From an uncultured Pseudomonas sp. (GTDB lineage Bacteria > Pseudomonadota > Gammaproteobacteria > Pseudomonadales > Pseudomonadaceae), in NCBI RefSeq assembly GCF_913777995.1, contig NZ_CAJYVE010000052.1, positions 1 to 63,659 on the forward strand: a DNA stretch of 63,659 nt, given 5' to 3'. Under the pieces are notes generated by a model. The model was not told the DNA's origin. It ran no database searches and worked only from the letters and a program-made list of their open reading frames with translations. Of this stretch, positions 8,114 to 18,749 are shown piece after piece. The stretch's first letter is position 1. Every line of letters starts with the position of its first letter. The translations under genes were made by a program, and so were the position numbers.

Positions 8114-9739
8114 TCACAGTACGAAGCGCCTCACCATGCTGTTGAGGTCGTTGGCCAGCAGCGAAAGTTCGTTACTGGCCATGCTGGCCTGTTGTGCGCC
8201 CGAGGCGGTCTGGGTCGACAGGTCGCGGATACTGTTGAGGTTGCGGTCCACTTCGTGGGCAACCTGGGCCTGTTGCTCGGCAGCGCTGGCGATCTGCAGG
8301 TTGCGCCCGTTGATGGTGGTGGTCGAGCTGATGATCATCGTCAGCGCCTCGCCGGTGGCCGCTGCCTGCTCCAGGGTCTGGCTGGCCTGGCTGGCGGTGT
8401 GGCGTAGCGACTGGGCCGTCTGCTGGGTGCTCTTCTGCACCCCGCTGATCAGCTCTTCGATTTCACTGGTCGAGTCGCTGGTGCGTTGCGCCAGCGAACG
8501 TACCTCATCGGCGACCACGGCAAATCCGCGTCCTGCCTCGCCGGCACGTGCCGCCTCGATGGCCGCATTGAGCGCCAGGAGGTTGGTCTGATTGGCGATG
8601 GAGCGGATGACGTCGAGGATGCTGTTGATGTTCTGCGTCTGTTCGGCGAGCCCTTCGGCCTGGTGAGACGAGTCCAGAACGTTGTCGGTGAGGTGCCTGA
8701 TCGAACCGATGGTCGCCGACAGGCGCTCCTGCCCTTGCAGGGCCGCATGGCTGGACGCCTGCGACTCACTCACGGTGTTGCTGGCATTGCCGGCCACTTC
8801 CTCGGCGGCCTGGCTCATCTGGTTTATCGCCACTGCGGCCTGTTCGATCTCGCTGTTCTGCAGCTTGAGGTTGGTGGCGCTGACCTCGGCGATGCTGGTC
8901 ATTTCCTGCACCGCGTTGGACAACTGCACTGCGGCGGCATGGATCTGATCGATGGTGCCGTGCAGGTTGCCGCGCATGCGTTCCAGCGTTTGCAGCAGCT
9001 GTGCCGGTTCATCCTTGCCAGCCGGCACGTCGTGCTCGGTCAGGTCACCCGCGGCGATGGTGTTGGCGATATGCAGGGCGTGGCGCATCGGCTGGATGAT
9101 GCTCACGCTCAGGCGCCAGGCCAGCAGCAGGCTCAACAGCAGGACCGCGCCGATGGCGCCCAGGGCAATGACGCGGGTCTGGGTGTAGCGCTCGTCAGCG
9201 CTCTGCACGGCGGTCGCCGCGCTCTGGCGATTGAGTTCACGCAGCAGTTGCACCTGCATGTCCATCAGGTCGCCCTGAATCGACAGGGTGGTGTTGGCCA
9301 GCAGCCGCGCCTGGTCGAGGCTGCCTTTTTCGATCAACGTCATCTGCTCGTGCAGCGCGGGCATGAACGCCTTGTAGGCGTCCTGCAGGGCTTTCACCGA
9401 ATCGCGCTCGGCTTCGGCGGTGGCGTGGTTGAGGTAGTCGTCAAAGGTCTTGTTGACCTCGTTGCGCAGTTGTTCGACGTTGATCTTGCTGTTGATCACC
9501 GCGCTGGGGTCGTCGGCATTGGCGATCAGTCGAACCGACTCGGCGCGCAGCTTGCCCAGGGCGATGGCCAGGGCGTCGGCCATGGCGATGCTCGGCAGCG
9601 CCCCTCCTTGAACGGCTTCGCCCTGGTCGCGGATCTGCTGCATCTGCAGCAGGCAGAAGGCTCCCAGTGCCACAGTAAGCAATGAAGAGAAACCCAGGCA
9701 CAGCACCAGGCGCTGGGTGATCTTGAAACGGCGCAGCAT
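8114..9739 (-). CDS. Methyl-accepting chemotaxis protein
   Basis: This chemoreceptor of about 541 residues has a classic layout: a membrane segment near residues 10-30 ([18 protein letters not shown]), a periplasmic helical ligand domain of about 160 residues of the four-helix-bundle type, a second membrane segment ([17 protein letters not shown]), a HAMP domain, and the cytoplasmic signalling hairpin with the invariant tip [19 protein letters not shown]. The ligand is unknown. The start is uncertain: ATG at 9739 gives [11 protein letters not shown], but in-frame GTG (9784) and TTG (9793) would add up to 18 basic residues; none has a convincing ribosome site. The C-terminus lacks the NWETF-type pentapeptide. 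Confidence 0.88.
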   Translation of the reverse strand: MLRRFKITQRLVLCLGFSSLLTVALGAFCLLQMQQIRDQGEAVQGGALPSIAMADALAIALGKLRAESVRLIANADDPSAVINSKINVEQLRNEVNKTFDDYLNHATAEAERDSVKALQDAYKAFMPALHEQMTLIEKGSLDQARLLANTTLSIQGDLMDMQVQLLRELNRQSAATAVQSADERYTQTRVIALGAIGAVLLLSLLLAWRLSVSIIQPMRHALHIANTIAAGDLTEHDVPAGKDEPAQLLQTLERMRGNLHGTIDQIHAAAVQLSNAVQEMTSIAEVSATNLKLQNSEIEQAAVAINQMSQAAEEVAGNASNTVSESQASSHAALQGQERLSATIGSIRHLTDNVLDSSHQAEGLAEQTQNINSILDVIRSIANQTNLLALNAAIEAARAGEAGRGFAVVADEVRSLAQRTSDSTSEIEELISGVQKSTQQTAQSLRHTASQASQTLEQAAATGEALTMIISSTTTINGRNLQIASAAEQQAQVAHEVDRNLNSIRDLSTQTASGAQQASMASNELSLLANDLNSMVRRFVL

Positions 9740-9872
9740 CGTTGTAGGGAATCGACGAAATGCACGAGCCAGGAGTTTTTTCACGGTACACAACCCATAT
9801 GAACGGACCTGTGGAGGGCTCCGTTTATATGATGTCTATGTGACATATTTGCGGCTAAGCTGTTGTTTGACG

Positions 9873-10565
9873 TCAAAAAACTGGAGGTTGACCGGAGTTT
9901 TCGACGAGCGGTGCAACGTCGATTTCCTCGAGCAGTTCATCAAGGTAGCGCTGCACACGCTGGTGGCGGATGCGGGCCATCTGGCGTCCTGTGGCGGTCT
10001 GGAAACCATCGGCCAGGCGCAGCAGCTTGGTCTGGACGTGGTCGATGGTAAACCGCGTGTCGTTCAGGGGGCGCTGGCGGGCGGTGGGGTCCAGCGGGTC
10101 GTACAGGGGGCGCCCCAGGCGCCCCGAGACATGGAACATCCGGGCCACGCCGATCATGCCCAGCGCGTCCAGACGGTCGGCGTCCTGGAGGATGCGCGCC
10201 TCCAGGCTAGTGGGCACGACCCCGGCAGAAAAGCTGTGTGCCTCAATGGCGTGGCTCACCTGCGCGATGCGCTGTTCGTCCCAGCCCATTTCCTTCAACA
10301 GTTCGCCTGCACGTGCTGCGGCCAGGCGCGAAGCACTGCTGCGGAACGGCGAGTTCTTCTCTACCGCCACACAGTCGTGCAGCAGGGTCGCGGCCACCAG
10401 CACCTCGGGATCGCCGCCTTCGCGGTTGCGGATGGCGCAGACGTTCTTCCACACCCGCAGCAAGTGCGACATATCGTGAGCGCCATCGGAGGCGTTGGCG
10501 CCAGCGTGCGGCAACAGAAGGCTGGCAAGGTCCTGGAAGGGCTCGAACAGGAAGGCTGGCATCAT
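9873..10565 (-). CDS. HD-domain phosphohydrolase
   Basis: This 230-residue metal-dependent phosphohydrolase of the HD superfamily has the expected motifs in order: [10 protein letters not shown] near residue 34, the HD pair in LLHDCVA near residue 63, and the later DADRLDALG. It resembles the YedJ-like single-domain group that acts on nucleotides or other phosphate esters; the substrate cannot be read from the sequence. Two adjacent ATGs open the frame; aggag lies 4 and 7 bases before them, so the second Met may be the true start. It is divergent from the yjdM-like gene. Confidence 0.8.
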   Translation of the reverse strand: MMPAFLFEPFQDLASLLLPHAGANASDGAHDMSHLLRVWKNVCAIRNREGGDPEVLVAATLLHDCVAVEKNSPFRSSASRLAAARAGELLKEMGWDEQRIAQVSHAIEAHSFSAGVVPTSLEARILQDADRLDALGMIGVARMFHVSGRLGRPLYDPLDPTARQRPLNDTRFTIDHVQTKLLRLADGFQTATGRQMARIRHQRVQRYLDELLEEIDVAPLVENSGQPPVF

Positions 10566-10706
10566 GGCACTCCTGGAAAGATTGCCCTGCTAGCTTGCCG
10601 TCATCATGCCGGTAGCCGCAAGCGCGCGTGGCAGCCAGGCGCTGACGGCCAGGGTAAAAACCCTTTATACTTCGTGGTTTTTCCACCCCTCGATGCGAGA
10701 ACCTCA

Positions 10707-11045
10707 GTGAGCTTACCTTCCTGCCCGAAATGCAATTCCGAGTACACCTATGAAGACGGCAGCCTGCTGATCTGCCCGGAATGCGCCCATGAGTGGTCAG
10801 CCCAGGGCGAGGTCGGCGACGCCGATGACGTCAAGGTCATCAAGGACGCCACCGGCAACGTGCTGCAGGACGGCGACACGGTCACCGTGATCAAGGACCT
10901 CAAGGTCAAGGGCTCGTCGCTGGTGGTCAAGGTCGGCACCAAGGTCAAGAACATCCGCCTGGTAGACGGCGACCACGACATCGACTGCAAGATCGATGGC
11001 ATCGGCGCCATGAAGCTCAAGTCCGAGTTCGTCAAAAAAGCCTGA
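10707..11045 (+). CDS. yjdM: PhnA/YjdM family zinc-ribbon protein
   Basis: This 112-residue protein has an N-terminal zinc ribbon (CPKC and CPEC) and the C-terminal PhnA beta domain ([35 protein letters not shown]). Length and sequence match E. coli YjdM (old name PhnA). Despite the old name it is not part of the C-P lyase. The start is a GTG at 10707; the frame stays open far upstream but that part is antisense to the HD gene. Confidence 0.85.
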   Translation: MSLPSCPKCNSEYTYEDGSLLICPECAHEWSAQGEVGDADDVKVIKDATGNVLQDGDTVTVIKDLKVKGSSLVVKVGTKVKNIRLVDGDHDIDCKIDGIGAMKLKSEFVKKA

Positions 11046-11315
11046 TTACCTGCGCCGTGGTGGCCTTCGGACCGCTACGGCGACCTCCTCCTGCAGGTTG
11101 TCGTCACCGCCGGGCGGTCGTAGAATCGCCGTCATCGCCTACATACCCACAATAATCCATCCCCATCGCGCTGCGTTCTGGCCTGGCCACGAGCGAGCGT
11201 GTTCCTGCGCCGGTATTTCTCCCGCGTGAAGCTCTCCCGGCCTCGCTGCACCAGGCCGCAACGTCCAGGCATTCGACAAGCTTGCCTGTGTGCTACATCC
11301 CCGGAGTGAAGTCTC

Positions 11316-12521
11316 TTGTCGACCCGTCCCCCCAAGGTTGCACCTGCTGGCAGTTGGCTCGGCGTCATCGCCCTGGCCCTGGCCGCTTTCATCTTCAATA
11401 CCACCGAGTTCGTGCCCATCGGCCTGTTGAGCAACATCGGGCAGAGCTTCGACATGAGCACTGCGCAGGTCGGCCTGATGCTGACGGTCTACGCCTGGGT
11501 GGTGTCGCTGATGTCGCTGCCGATGATGCTGCTCACTCGCAACATAGAGCGTCGTCGGCTGCTCATCGGCCTGTTCGTGATCTTCATCCTCAGCCATGTA
11601 CTCTCGGCGGTGGCCGGCAGTTTCGGCGTGTTGCTGGTCAGCCGAGTGGGGATCGCTTTCGCCCATGCGGTGTTCTGGTCCATCACCGCCTCCCTGGCGG
11701 TACGTGTTGCGCCGCCGGGGCGCCAGGTGCAGGCGTTGGGGCTGCTGGCTACCGGCACTTCGCTGGCCATGGTGCTGGGCATTCCGCTGGGGCGCATGCT
11801 GGGCGAGGCGCTGGGCTGGCGCACCACCTTCATGAGCATCGCGGCCGTGTCGTGTGTGGCCCTGCTGCTGGTCTGGCGGGTGCTGCCGCTGTTGCCCAGC
11901 CAGAACTCCGGCTCGCTGCGCAGCCTGCCGACGCTGTTCAAGCGGCCGCGCCTGGTGGTGCTGTATGGGCTCACGGCCATGGTGGTCACCGCGCATTTCA
12001 GTGCCTACACCTATATCGAGCCGTTCGCGCAGACCGTTGCCGGTCTGCCAGGCGAGATGACCACGCTGTTGCTGCTGCTGTTCGGCGGCGCGGGAATCAT
12101 TGGCTCGCTGGTCTTCAGCCTGTTCAGCAGCCGTTTTCCCAACATCCTGCTGATCGGCACCATCGGCGTGCTGGGCGCCTGCCTGTGGCTGCTCTGGCCG
12201 TTGGCGGGCAATGCCTACGCACTCGCTGCCTTGAGCGTGGTGTGGGGCATGACGATGATGTGCTTCGGCCTGGTCCAGCAGTCGCGGGTGCTGACCCTGG
12301 CGCCAGACGCGACCGACGTCGCCATGTCGCTGTTCTCCGGCATCTTCAACATCGGCATTGGCGGTGGTGCGCTGCTGGGCAGCCTGGTCAGCAGCCACGC
12401 CGGTGTTTCCTTCGTGGGCATTGCCGGCGGGACACTGGCCACCGCAGGGCTGCTGCTGTGCGCGGTGGCGACCTGGCGGTTCGCCACGCAGGAGGAAGGG
12501 CAGGTGGTGAGGGACAGCTGA
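11316..12521 (+). CDS. sotB: MFS sugar efflux transporter, SotB-like
   Basis: This 401-residue inner-membrane protein has 12 predicted membrane segments. The start [17 protein letters not shown] and the following [13 protein letters not shown] are typical of the SotB/YdeA drug:proton antiporter-1 group, which exports arabinose and IPTG-like sugars in E. coli. The start is a TTG at 11316 with ggag about 9 bases upstream; no in-frame ATG precedes the first membrane segment. The 270-base gap before it holds no visible gene. It runs convergent with pcs, 7 bases apart. Confidence 0.8.
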   Translation: MSTRPPKVAPAGSWLGVIALALAAFIFNTTEFVPIGLLSNIGQSFDMSTAQVGLMLTVYAWVVSLMSLPMMLLTRNIERRRLLIGLFVIFILSHVLSAVAGSFGVLLVSRVGIAFAHAVFWSITASLAVRVAPPGRQVQALGLLATGTSLAMVLGIPLGRMLGEALGWRTTFMSIAAVSCVALLLVWRVLPLLPSQNSGSLRSLPTLFKRPRLVVLYGLTAMVVTAHFSAYTYIEPFAQTVAGLPGEMTTLLLLLFGGAGIIGSLVFSLFSSRFPNILLIGTIGVLGACLWLLWPLAGNAYALAALSVVWGMTMMCFGLVQQSRVLTLAPDATDVAMSLFSGIFNIGIGGGALLGSLVSSHAGVSFVGIAGGTLATAGLLLCAVATWRFATQEEGQVVRDS

Positions 12522-12528
12522 GCGGGCC

Positions 12529-13248
12529 TCAGCCCTTCAGGCGTCCCAGCCATTCCAGCGAGGTCCGCCAGATGCAGATGCCCAGGAAATAGGCCGACAT
12601 CAGCAGCCAGATGCCCAGCAGCACCGGATTTTCATGCGGGTGCATGAAGATCAGCCCGCCGCTGGAAGCCAGCCAGACAGTGGTCACGGCGATATTGATC
12701 GGCATGAAGCGACGTACCCGGAAGGGGTGCAGGAACTTCATGCGGGTCAGGGTCAGCAGCGCCAGGCCGATGATGGTCAGGAAGGTCACCCAAGGGTTGG
12801 GGGCGAGGATGAACAGGCACAACGCGACCACGTTCCAGGCGGCGGGGAAGCCCTGGAAGTAGTTGTCCTTGCTCTTCATGTCGACATTGCAGAAGCAGAA
12901 TAGCGACGACACCAGGATCAGCGACACGCTGAGCAGCCGTGTGTAATCCGGCAGCGGGATGTACCAGTAGATGAACAGTGCCGGAATGAACACGTAGGTC
13001 AGGTAGTCGATGACCAAGTCCAGGGTCGAACCATCGAAGTGCGGCAGCACCGAACTGGTGTTGAGTTTGCGGGCCAGCGAGCCGTCCACGCCATCGACGA
13101 TCAGCGCCACGCCCAGCCACAGCAGACAGGCCTTGGGCTGACTTTCGAACAGAGCGATGGTGGCCAGGAAGGCCAGGACGACGCCGGTGGCGGTGAAGCC
13201 ATGAGCGCCCCAGGCGTTGAGCCGGGCGATGCGCGGATCGGATATCAC
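12529..13248 (-). CDS. pcs: Phosphatidylcholine synthase
   Basis: This 239-residue integral membrane enzyme condenses CDP-diacylglycerol with choline to give phosphatidylcholine. It has the CDP-alcohol phosphotransferase motif in its long-spaced Pcs form: DGSLAR near residue 56, then the G...D...D series in FDGSTLDLVIDY. About seven membrane segments are visible. I chose the GTG at 13248 (VISDPRIARLNAWGAHG) because ggaga lies 7 bases upstream; an ATG at 13269 would overlap that site. The enzyme needs choline from outside, so it fits a plant- or host-associated pseudomonad. Confidence 0.88.
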   Translation of the reverse strand: MISDPRIARLNAWGAHGFTATGVVLAFLATIALFESQPKACLLWLGVALIVDGVDGSLARKLNTSSVLPHFDGSTLDLVIDYLTYVFIPALFIYWYIPLPDYTRLLSVSLILVSSLFCFCNVDMKSKDNYFQGFPAAWNVVALCLFILAPNPWVTFLTIIGLALLTLTRMKFLHPFRVRRFMPINIAVTTVWLASSGGLIFMHPHENPVLLGIWLLMSAYFLGICIWRTSLEWLGRLKG

Positions 13249-13324
13249 GTGCTGTTCTCCAGAAACCATGCCAGGCAGCGCCTGGCCATTCAGCTGTTAT
13301 CGACCGGTGAAAGCGCCAGAAGGT

Positions 13325-15319
13325 TCAGCGCTGGCTTTGGCCGGGTTGGTCGAACCATTGGCGATCCCTTGCATGCCGGTCTTCACCGGGGTCCACGAAA
13401 CAGGTCGGCGCTGCGCCGTTGGCGTTGAGCTGGCTGATGTGCAGCGGCTGGCCCTGCTCGTTGAGCAGCACCTGACCGATGCCGGCCGAATTCCATAGCC
13501 GCTCGCCGGCCTGGCTGTGCTCGGGCGTGCGCGGGATGACTTTCATCCGGCGCCGCTTGGTGAACCAGTTCAGCGGAGAACGGGGTGAGTATAGCCAGCG
13601 GTTGAGGCGATCAAAGACCTCCAGCAGACGCCGGGGAAACTCGTTCTTGATGCCACTGCTGGTGACCTGCCAGATGCGCGGGCCGCCCTTGCGATGGCGA
13701 ATGAGGATTTCATAGACGAACGAATAATGCACGTCGCCCGAGAGAATCACGTAGTTCCCCGGAGTACGCGAGTGGCGAAAGATGTTGAGGATCACCTGCG
13801 CCGCACCGCGGTGCGCCATCCAGTTTTCCGCATCCACCAGCAGCGGGTAGCCGCACCAGCTGAACACCCGCTGGATCGCTTCGATCAGCTTGACGCCGAA
13901 TACCGGGGCTGGCGAAACGATGATCGCGCTCTTGTGGTCGAGCAGTTCCTGCTGCAGTTCGCACAGCGCCTCCCAGTCCAGCAGGCCGGAGGGCTGTGCC
14001 AGGTTCGACTCGCTGCGCCAGCGCCGCGTACGGGTGTCGAGCACCACCAGCGCCGGCTGGGTGGGCAGCACGTAGTGCCATTGCTCGAAGCGCAGCAGGC
14101 TGTCGATCAGGGCGTTCTGCGGCTGGCTGTCGAGCCTGGCGTCGTTGGCCATGGCCCGGCGTGTCAGGGCATCGGCCTGGGCGATCAGTTCGCTGAACAC
14201 ATCGGGGTTGTTGCCCCAGCCCTGGCACAACAGGTAGCCGATCAGGGCGTTGCCGATGATGCGTCGGGAAAACGGGTGTCCGTACGCGGTCTCCTCCCAA
14301 CTGGCCGAGAGGTTCCAGTCGTCGGTCACATCGTGATCGTCGAAGATCATCAGGCAGGGCAGGTGGGCCATGACCCGCGCCACGTCGCCAAGCCCCTGGC
14401 GGAAGCCGTCGAGGTGCTGACATTCGTTGGCGTAGCGTTTGCGCTGCCTGTCGTCGAGGGCAGGCGGCGGCGTGTCGACCAGGGTCCAGGGCACCGGTGA
14501 CCAGGCCAGCAGGTACATGGCCATGATTTCACCCAGGGTCACCAGGTGATTGTCTGCACTGCTGCTGGTGAACACCGGTTTGCGCACGCCGCCGAAGAAG
14601 CGCTCACGCAGTGTTTCGTTGCTTTGCAGGGCTGGCAGCAGCTCGGCGCGGCGATAGTAGCTGGCCGGGTGTCGGTAGAGGCTGGCGCTGTCATCCACCA
14701 CCGCACCGTCGAGCTGTTCGTCGAACAGACCCAGGCGTTCGATCAGCGCATGAATGGCTCGCAGCATGGGGCCTGCAACGTCGTCGGCGTAGATCTGGTC
14801 GCCGCTCATCATCAGCAGTGCCGGGCGGGCAGTGGCTTCGTGCTTTTCGGCCAGCAGGCGGTCAGCACATAACAGGCCGTCGGCCGCCGGATGATGGGGT
14901 TTGCGGCACGAGCCATGCAGCAGGTGGTCGACCCGGCGGCGCATCACGAAGCTGGGCGACGCCGCGCCAGGGTAGAGCAGGTGCGGCGCCCACTCGGCGA
15001 TCGGCGAGCGGGCCGGGCCGATCAGCAGGTCGTAGTCGATCAGCGTGTCGTACGGCAGGGGCGTGTCCAGGCGCAGGTCGACCAGGTGCACGAAGGCATG
15101 GCGGCCGACGGCGATCACCTGGCAGCTGCGCTCATCGAGGCGGTGCTCGTGAGTTTGTGCGGGTGCCGTGCTGTCGCCGAGGCTCAGGCGCAAGGTCAGG
15201 TCCAGCGGGCGGCTGGCGGTCAGCCACAGCACCAGGCGGGTGCTTTCCTGGCGGCGCAGGATGGGGCCGGCCAGGACAGGGGGCAATGCTGAAGAACGCG
15301 TACAGGGTGAGGCAGACAT
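13325..15319 (-). CDS. PhoD-like metallophosphatase
   Basis: This 664-residue protein belongs to the PhoD-like phosphatase/phosphodiesterase superfamily. Metal-site motifs are in order: SGDQIYADD (about residue 172), FDDHDVTDDWN (about 325) and SGDVHYSFVYE (about 545). It lacks an obvious N-terminal signal peptide or Tat motif, unlike secreted PhoD, and is longer than usual, with an N-terminal beta-rich extension. A cytoplasmic phosphodiesterase on lipid head groups or nucleotides is possible. It is upstream of pcs on the same strand, 76 bases apart, so they may share a transcript. Confidence 0.75.
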   Translation of the reverse strand: MSASPCTRSSALPPVLAGPILRRQESTRLVLWLTASRPLDLTLRLSLGDSTAPAQTHEHRLDERSCQVIAVGRHAFVHLVDLRLDTPLPYDTLIDYDLLIGPARSPIAEWAPHLLYPGAASPSFVMRRRVDHLLHGSCRKPHHPAADGLLCADRLLAEKHEATARPALLMMSGDQIYADDVAGPMLRAIHALIERLGLFDEQLDGAVVDDSASLYRHPASYYRRAELLPALQSNETLRERFFGGVRKPVFTSSSADNHLVTLGEIMAMYLLAWSPVPWTLVDTPPPALDDRQRKRYANECQHLDGFRQGLGDVARVMAHLPCLMIFDDHDVTDDWNLSASWEETAYGHPFSRRIIGNALIGYLLCQGWGNNPDVFSELIAQADALTRRAMANDARLDSQPQNALIDSLLRFEQWHYVLPTQPALVVLDTRTRRWRSESNLAQPSGLLDWEALCELQQELLDHKSAIIVSPAPVFGVKLIEAIQRVFSWCGYPLLVDAENWMAHRGAAQVILNIFRHSRTPGNYVILSGDVHYSFVYEILIRHRKGGPRIWQVTSSGIKNEFPRRLLEVFDRLNRWLYSPRSPLNWFTKRRRMKVIPRTPEHSQAGERLWNSAGIGQVLLNEQGQPLHISQLNANGAAPTCFVDPGEDRHARDRQWFDQPGQSQR

Positions 15320-15440
15320 CCGCTTGAATGGCTCTGGAAAACACAGCCGGATGTTAACGCTTGCGGTGTGAAAATTTCCTCGTCGTGTTCGGCTGCTGCA
15401 AATGAGCGCAGCCCGCAGTACGAAAACGCTGAAACGGCGC

Positions 15441-15466
15441 TAAAGCGCGGTGAAGTCTGCCGATAA
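15441..15466 (+). promoter_or_regulatory. Sigma-28 (FliA)-type promoter for the chemoreceptor at 15529
   Basis: A taaag box (15441-15445) is followed after 13 bases by gccgataa (15459-15466), an exact copy of the flagellar sigma -10 consensus. It lies 62 bases before the chemoreceptor ATG, which makes flagellar-regulon control of this gene likely. Confidence 0.75.
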
Positions 15467-15528
15467 GACTTAATAGTCATTCCACTTCCTCTTGTCGCCC
15501 TGCGTCGACAATCCTGAAAGGTGCTCGC

Positions 15529-17169
15529 ATGAACTGGTTCTATAACGCTCGGCTGTCGACCAAGCTCCTGCTGTCTTTCGCGCTTTGCGCCGTCATCACC
15601 TTGATCGTCGGGCTGATTGGCGCCCGTGGCGTCGGCGAGCTGTCAACCAGCCTGCGCTCGGTGTTTTCCAACAACCTGGTTTCTGTGTCCAAGACTACCG
15701 AGACCAAGATCGCTACCGTGGCGCAGAGCCGCGAGCTTTACCGGCTGGTCTCGGCAGTGGCCAGCAACGCGCCGCAGAACGTCCGGGACGAGGTCGTGGC
15801 GAGCATCCGCAACAACCGCGCCATTGCCGAGAAAGCCTACGCCGTGTATCGCGCCACGCCGCTGGAAGATGACGAGCGCGCGGCAGGCGACAAGATGGAC
15901 GTCGACTGGCCGGCCTATCAGGCCCAGGTCGACCGTGCCATCGGTCTTCTGGCTAGCGGTGACGTCGACAATGCCCGAAAACTGATCGCCGGTGACGTGC
16001 ACAGTGGCTACCTCAAGATCGTCGACGAACTGACCATCATGGTCGACTCCAATAGCCGTCAGGCCGGCGAGAGCGCGAAGCTGGCGAGTGACCAGGAAGC
16101 TTCGGCGAAACTGAACCTCTATGTCGGCATCACCGTCGCCTTCATTGCCGCTTTCAGCCTGGGCCTGTTCATCAGCCGGATCATCAGCAACCCGATCGCG
16201 GCCGCCGTGGTCAGTGCCCAGCGTGTGGCCAGTGGCGACCTGACCCAGCCGATCCACAGCGACCGCAAGGACGAAACAGGCCTGCTGCTCAAGGCCCTCA
16301 ATGACATGCAGAACGGCCTTAAAGGCACTATTCAGCAGATCGCCAGCGCCGCTGACCAACTGGCCTCGGCCGCCGAGGAACTCAACGCCGTCACCGAAGA
16401 AAGCAGCCGTGGCCTGACCCGTCAGAACGACGAGATTCAGCTGGCCGCCACCGCCGTGACCGAGATGACCGCCGCCGTCGAGGAAGTGGCGCGCAACGCC
16501 ATGTCGACCTCCGATGCCTCCAAGACCACCAGCAGTGAAGCCGCCAATGGCCGTGACCAGGCTCGTGAAGCGGTCAAGGCCATCGACACCGTGAGTGCCG
16601 AGATTTCCAGCTCTACCACCCGTGTCGAAGACCTGGCCGGCCAGGTGCGTGAAATCGGCAAGGTGCTGGATGTGATCCGCGGTATCGCCGAACAGACCAA
16701 CCTGCTGGCCCTTAACGCCGCCATCGAGGCGGCGCGGGCCGGTGAGCAGGGCCGCGGCTTTGCCGTGGTGGCCGATGAAGTGCGTGCCCTGGCGGCGCGC
16801 ACCCAGGCGTCCACCGGCGAGATCGAAGCGATGATCGGCTCGGTACAGAGCAGCGCCGACCAGGCGGTGAAAGCCATGGGCAACAGCCGTGCCCTGGCCA
16901 GCGAAACCCAGTCCCTGGCCCAGGCCACCGGCCAGTCGCTGGAGCGCATCGCGCAGAGCATCGCAGAGATCAATGACCGTAACCTGCTGATCGCCACCGC
17001 GTCCGAAGAACAGGCCCACGTGGCCCGCGAGGTCGATCGCAACCTGGTGAACATTCAGGACCTGTCGACCCAGACCGCTGCCGGCGCCAACCAGACCAGT
17101 GCTTCCAGCCAGGAGCTGTCACGCCTGGCCGTGTCCTTCAACGGCCTGGTCAGCAAGTTCCGCATTTGA
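15529..17169 (+). CDS. Methyl-accepting chemotaxis protein
   Basis: This 546-residue chemoreceptor has a first membrane segment at about residues 12-32 ([19 protein letters not shown]), a periplasmic four-helix-bundle ligand domain to about residue 190, a second segment ([19 protein letters not shown]), HAMP, and the signalling domain with tip [20 protein letters not shown]. The C-terminus ends in SKFRI with no CheR-binding pentapeptide. The upstream sigma-28 promoter supports a role in motility. The ligand is unknown. Confidence 0.92.
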   Translation: MNWFYNARLSTKLLLSFALCAVITLIVGLIGARGVGELSTSLRSVFSNNLVSVSKTTETKIATVAQSRELYRLVSAVASNAPQNVRDEVVASIRNNRAIAEKAYAVYRATPLEDDERAAGDKMDVDWPAYQAQVDRAIGLLASGDVDNARKLIAGDVHSGYLKIVDELTIMVDSNSRQAGESAKLASDQEASAKLNLYVGITVAFIAAFSLGLFISRIISNPIAAAVVSAQRVASGDLTQPIHSDRKDETGLLLKALNDMQNGLKGTIQQIASAADQLASAAEELNAVTEESSRGLTRQNDEIQLAATAVTEMTAAVEEVARNAMSTSDASKTTSSEAANGRDQAREAVKAIDTVSAEISSSTTRVEDLAGQVREIGKVLDVIRGIAEQTNLLALNAAIEAARAGEQGRGFAVVADEVRALAARTQASTGEIEAMIGSVQSSADQAVKAMGNSRALASETQSLAQATGQSLERIAQSIAEINDRNLLIATASEEQAHVAREVDRNLVNIQDLSTQTAAGANQTSASSQELSRLAVSFNGLVSKFRI

Positions 17170-17179
17170 ACCGATACTG

Positions 17180-17310
17180 GTCAGTTAGACCGGGTAGGCG
17201 CGGCTTCAGCCGCGCCTGTTCACAACAGATGCAGTAAGTTTCCTGGCGCTTTCGCGGCTAAAGCCTCTCCCACCGGACCACATGCCGCTGAAGCGAACAG
17301 TAATGCATTT
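17180..17310. repeat. REP/BIME-type composite palindrome (copy C, inverted)
   Basis: Read on the minus strand this matches copy B: tactgttcgcttcagcggcat, ggctttagccgcgaaagcgcc, the core ttactgcatctgttgtgaac, ggcgcggctgaagccgcg and an end near ctaactgaccagtat. It lies between the convergent chemoreceptor and cyclase genes. Confidence 0.8.
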
Positions 17311-17327
17311 AAACCCGGGGTGTCGGC

Positions 17328-18749
17328 TCAGCCGGGTTGGCACAGTCTTTCGCTGTACACGCACCAGGTATTGCGTCCGGCGGACTTGGCCCGGTACAGC
17401 GCCATATCGCCCAGGCGCAGCAGCTCGCTGACGGTCTGGGCGTGCAGGGGGGCCAGAGCAACGCCGATGCTGGTGCCGATCTGCACCCTTTGCCCGTGCA
17501 CCTCGATGGGCTGGCACAGCGCGTCGCGCAATCGTGCGCAGAGTTCGCTGATCGCTTCTGCCGAGGCGGGTGACGCAATCACGATGACGAATTCGTCCCC
17601 ACCCAGGCGTGCGGTCATCGCTTCGGGCGGGGCGTGTTCGGCCAGGCGCCGGGCGACTTCCTGCAGCACCAGGTCGCCGGCCGCATGCCCCAGCAGGTCG
17701 TTGACCGGTTTGAAGCGGTCCAGATCGAGGTACAGCAATGCCAGCGGCACCGCAGGCGCCTGCTCCAGCAGGTCGTCCAGGTACTGGGTCAACTGGTAGC
17801 GGTTGGGCAGGCCGGTGAGGAAGTCGTGCAGCGACAGGTGCCGGGCCTCGGCCTGGCTGGCATGCAGCGCGGCGAATTGTTCGTCGATCTGCCGGGTAGA
17901 AAGGATGGCGTGGCGCAGCAGCACCGCCAGCACCCCCATCAGGGCGATGACTCCGGCCAGGAACAGCGGCAGGGTCTGACGCAGCAGGTCCATGCCGGGG
18001 TGGGGGGGTATCCAGTTCACATGGGTCGAAGAACCCAGCAAGGGTATGGACTCGTATCCGGGCAGCTTGCCGGTGGCCAGGGTCATGCTCGGCAGGCCGT
18101 AGGTTTCGCTCAGGTGCGCCAGTTCCCCGTCGTCCAGCAGCGTGGCGAAGATCATCACCGACGCCGGGCCGGGTATCGTCGTGATCGAAGGGTCCCAGCC
18201 GGGGGTGATGGTCGCCGCGGCGACCAGGGCGGGGGTTCCGTCTACCCGCATGGCGCTGACGATGCTGGTGTCCTCCTTGCCGGGCGCTCGGGCGGCCGCC
18301 AGCAGGGCTGGCAAGTCCCCCTGCAGCCAGTTCGCCGCCTGGATATCCGAGGGCTTGCCGTCGATGACCGCATAGCGGGTGCGGTCCTGCGGGCCGATGA
18401 CCAGCACGCCGTTGTAGCCATATAGCTCGAAAGGAATATCGCCCACGTTGCGCTGCTCATCGGCCCAGACCTTGTTCACCGTCATGTGCAGGTTCTTGTA
18501 GGCCTCACCCCATTTGCTGTAGTTGATGATGTTGCGCCCCACTTCGTTGCGCACCTGCTCCAGGGTGCGGCTGATGAACACCCGCGAGCGCTGCTGCACG
18601 TCGGCATCCTGGCTCAAGGCGTTCTTGACCAGCAGATAGCCGCCCAGGCCGAGTAGCAGCAGCAGGGCGCCGATCGCCGGAACCAGGCGCCAGACCAACT
18701 GCTGGCTACGACGTGCCGCTATGCGGCTTGTCGGGTCGCTCTTGAACAT
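17328..18749 (-). CDS. Membrane-bound diguanylate cyclase (CHASE4-like sensor + GGDEF)
   Basis: This 473-residue protein has a membrane segment at about residues 22-41, a periplasmic sensor domain of roughly 210 residues containing NYSKWGEAYKNL typical of CHASE4-type domains, a second segment at about 260-280, and a C-terminal GGDEF domain. The intact RLGGDEF motif at 381-387 predicts cyclic di-GMP synthesis from GTP. The inhibitory RxxD I-site expected at residues 374-377 is PPEA, so product feedback at that site is probably absent. The ATG has an aggtg site upstream. It points away from the KaiC-like gene. Confidence 0.88.
   Translation of the reverse strand: MFKSDPTSRIAARRSQQLVWRLVPAIGALLLLLGLGGYLLVKNALSQDADVQQRSRVFISRTLEQVRNEVGRNIINYSKWGEAYKNLHMTVNKVWADEQRNVGDIPFELYGYNGVLVIGPQDRTRYAVIDGKPSDIQAANWLQGDLPALLAAARAPGKEDTSIVSAMRVDGTPALVAAATITPGWDPSITTIPGPASVMIFATLLDDGELAHLSETYGLPSMTLATGKLPGYESIPLLGSSTHVNWIPPHPGMDLLRQTLPLFLAGVIALMGVLAVLLRHAILSTRQIDEQFAALHASQAEARHLSLHDFLTGLPNRYQLTQYLDDLLEQAPAVPLALLYLDLDRFKPVNDLLGHAAGDLVLQEVARRLAEHAPPEAMTARLGGDEFVIVIASPASAEAISELCARLRDALCQPIEVHGQRVQIGTSIGVALAPLHAQTVSELLRLGDMALYRAKSAGRNTWCVYSERLCQPG

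Noticed and set aside
10707-11045. Phosphonate (C-P lyase) locus suggested by the old name phnA
   Set aside because: No phnGHIJKLM-type genes are present; the protein is YjdM-like, a widespread zinc-ribbon protein of unrelated role.
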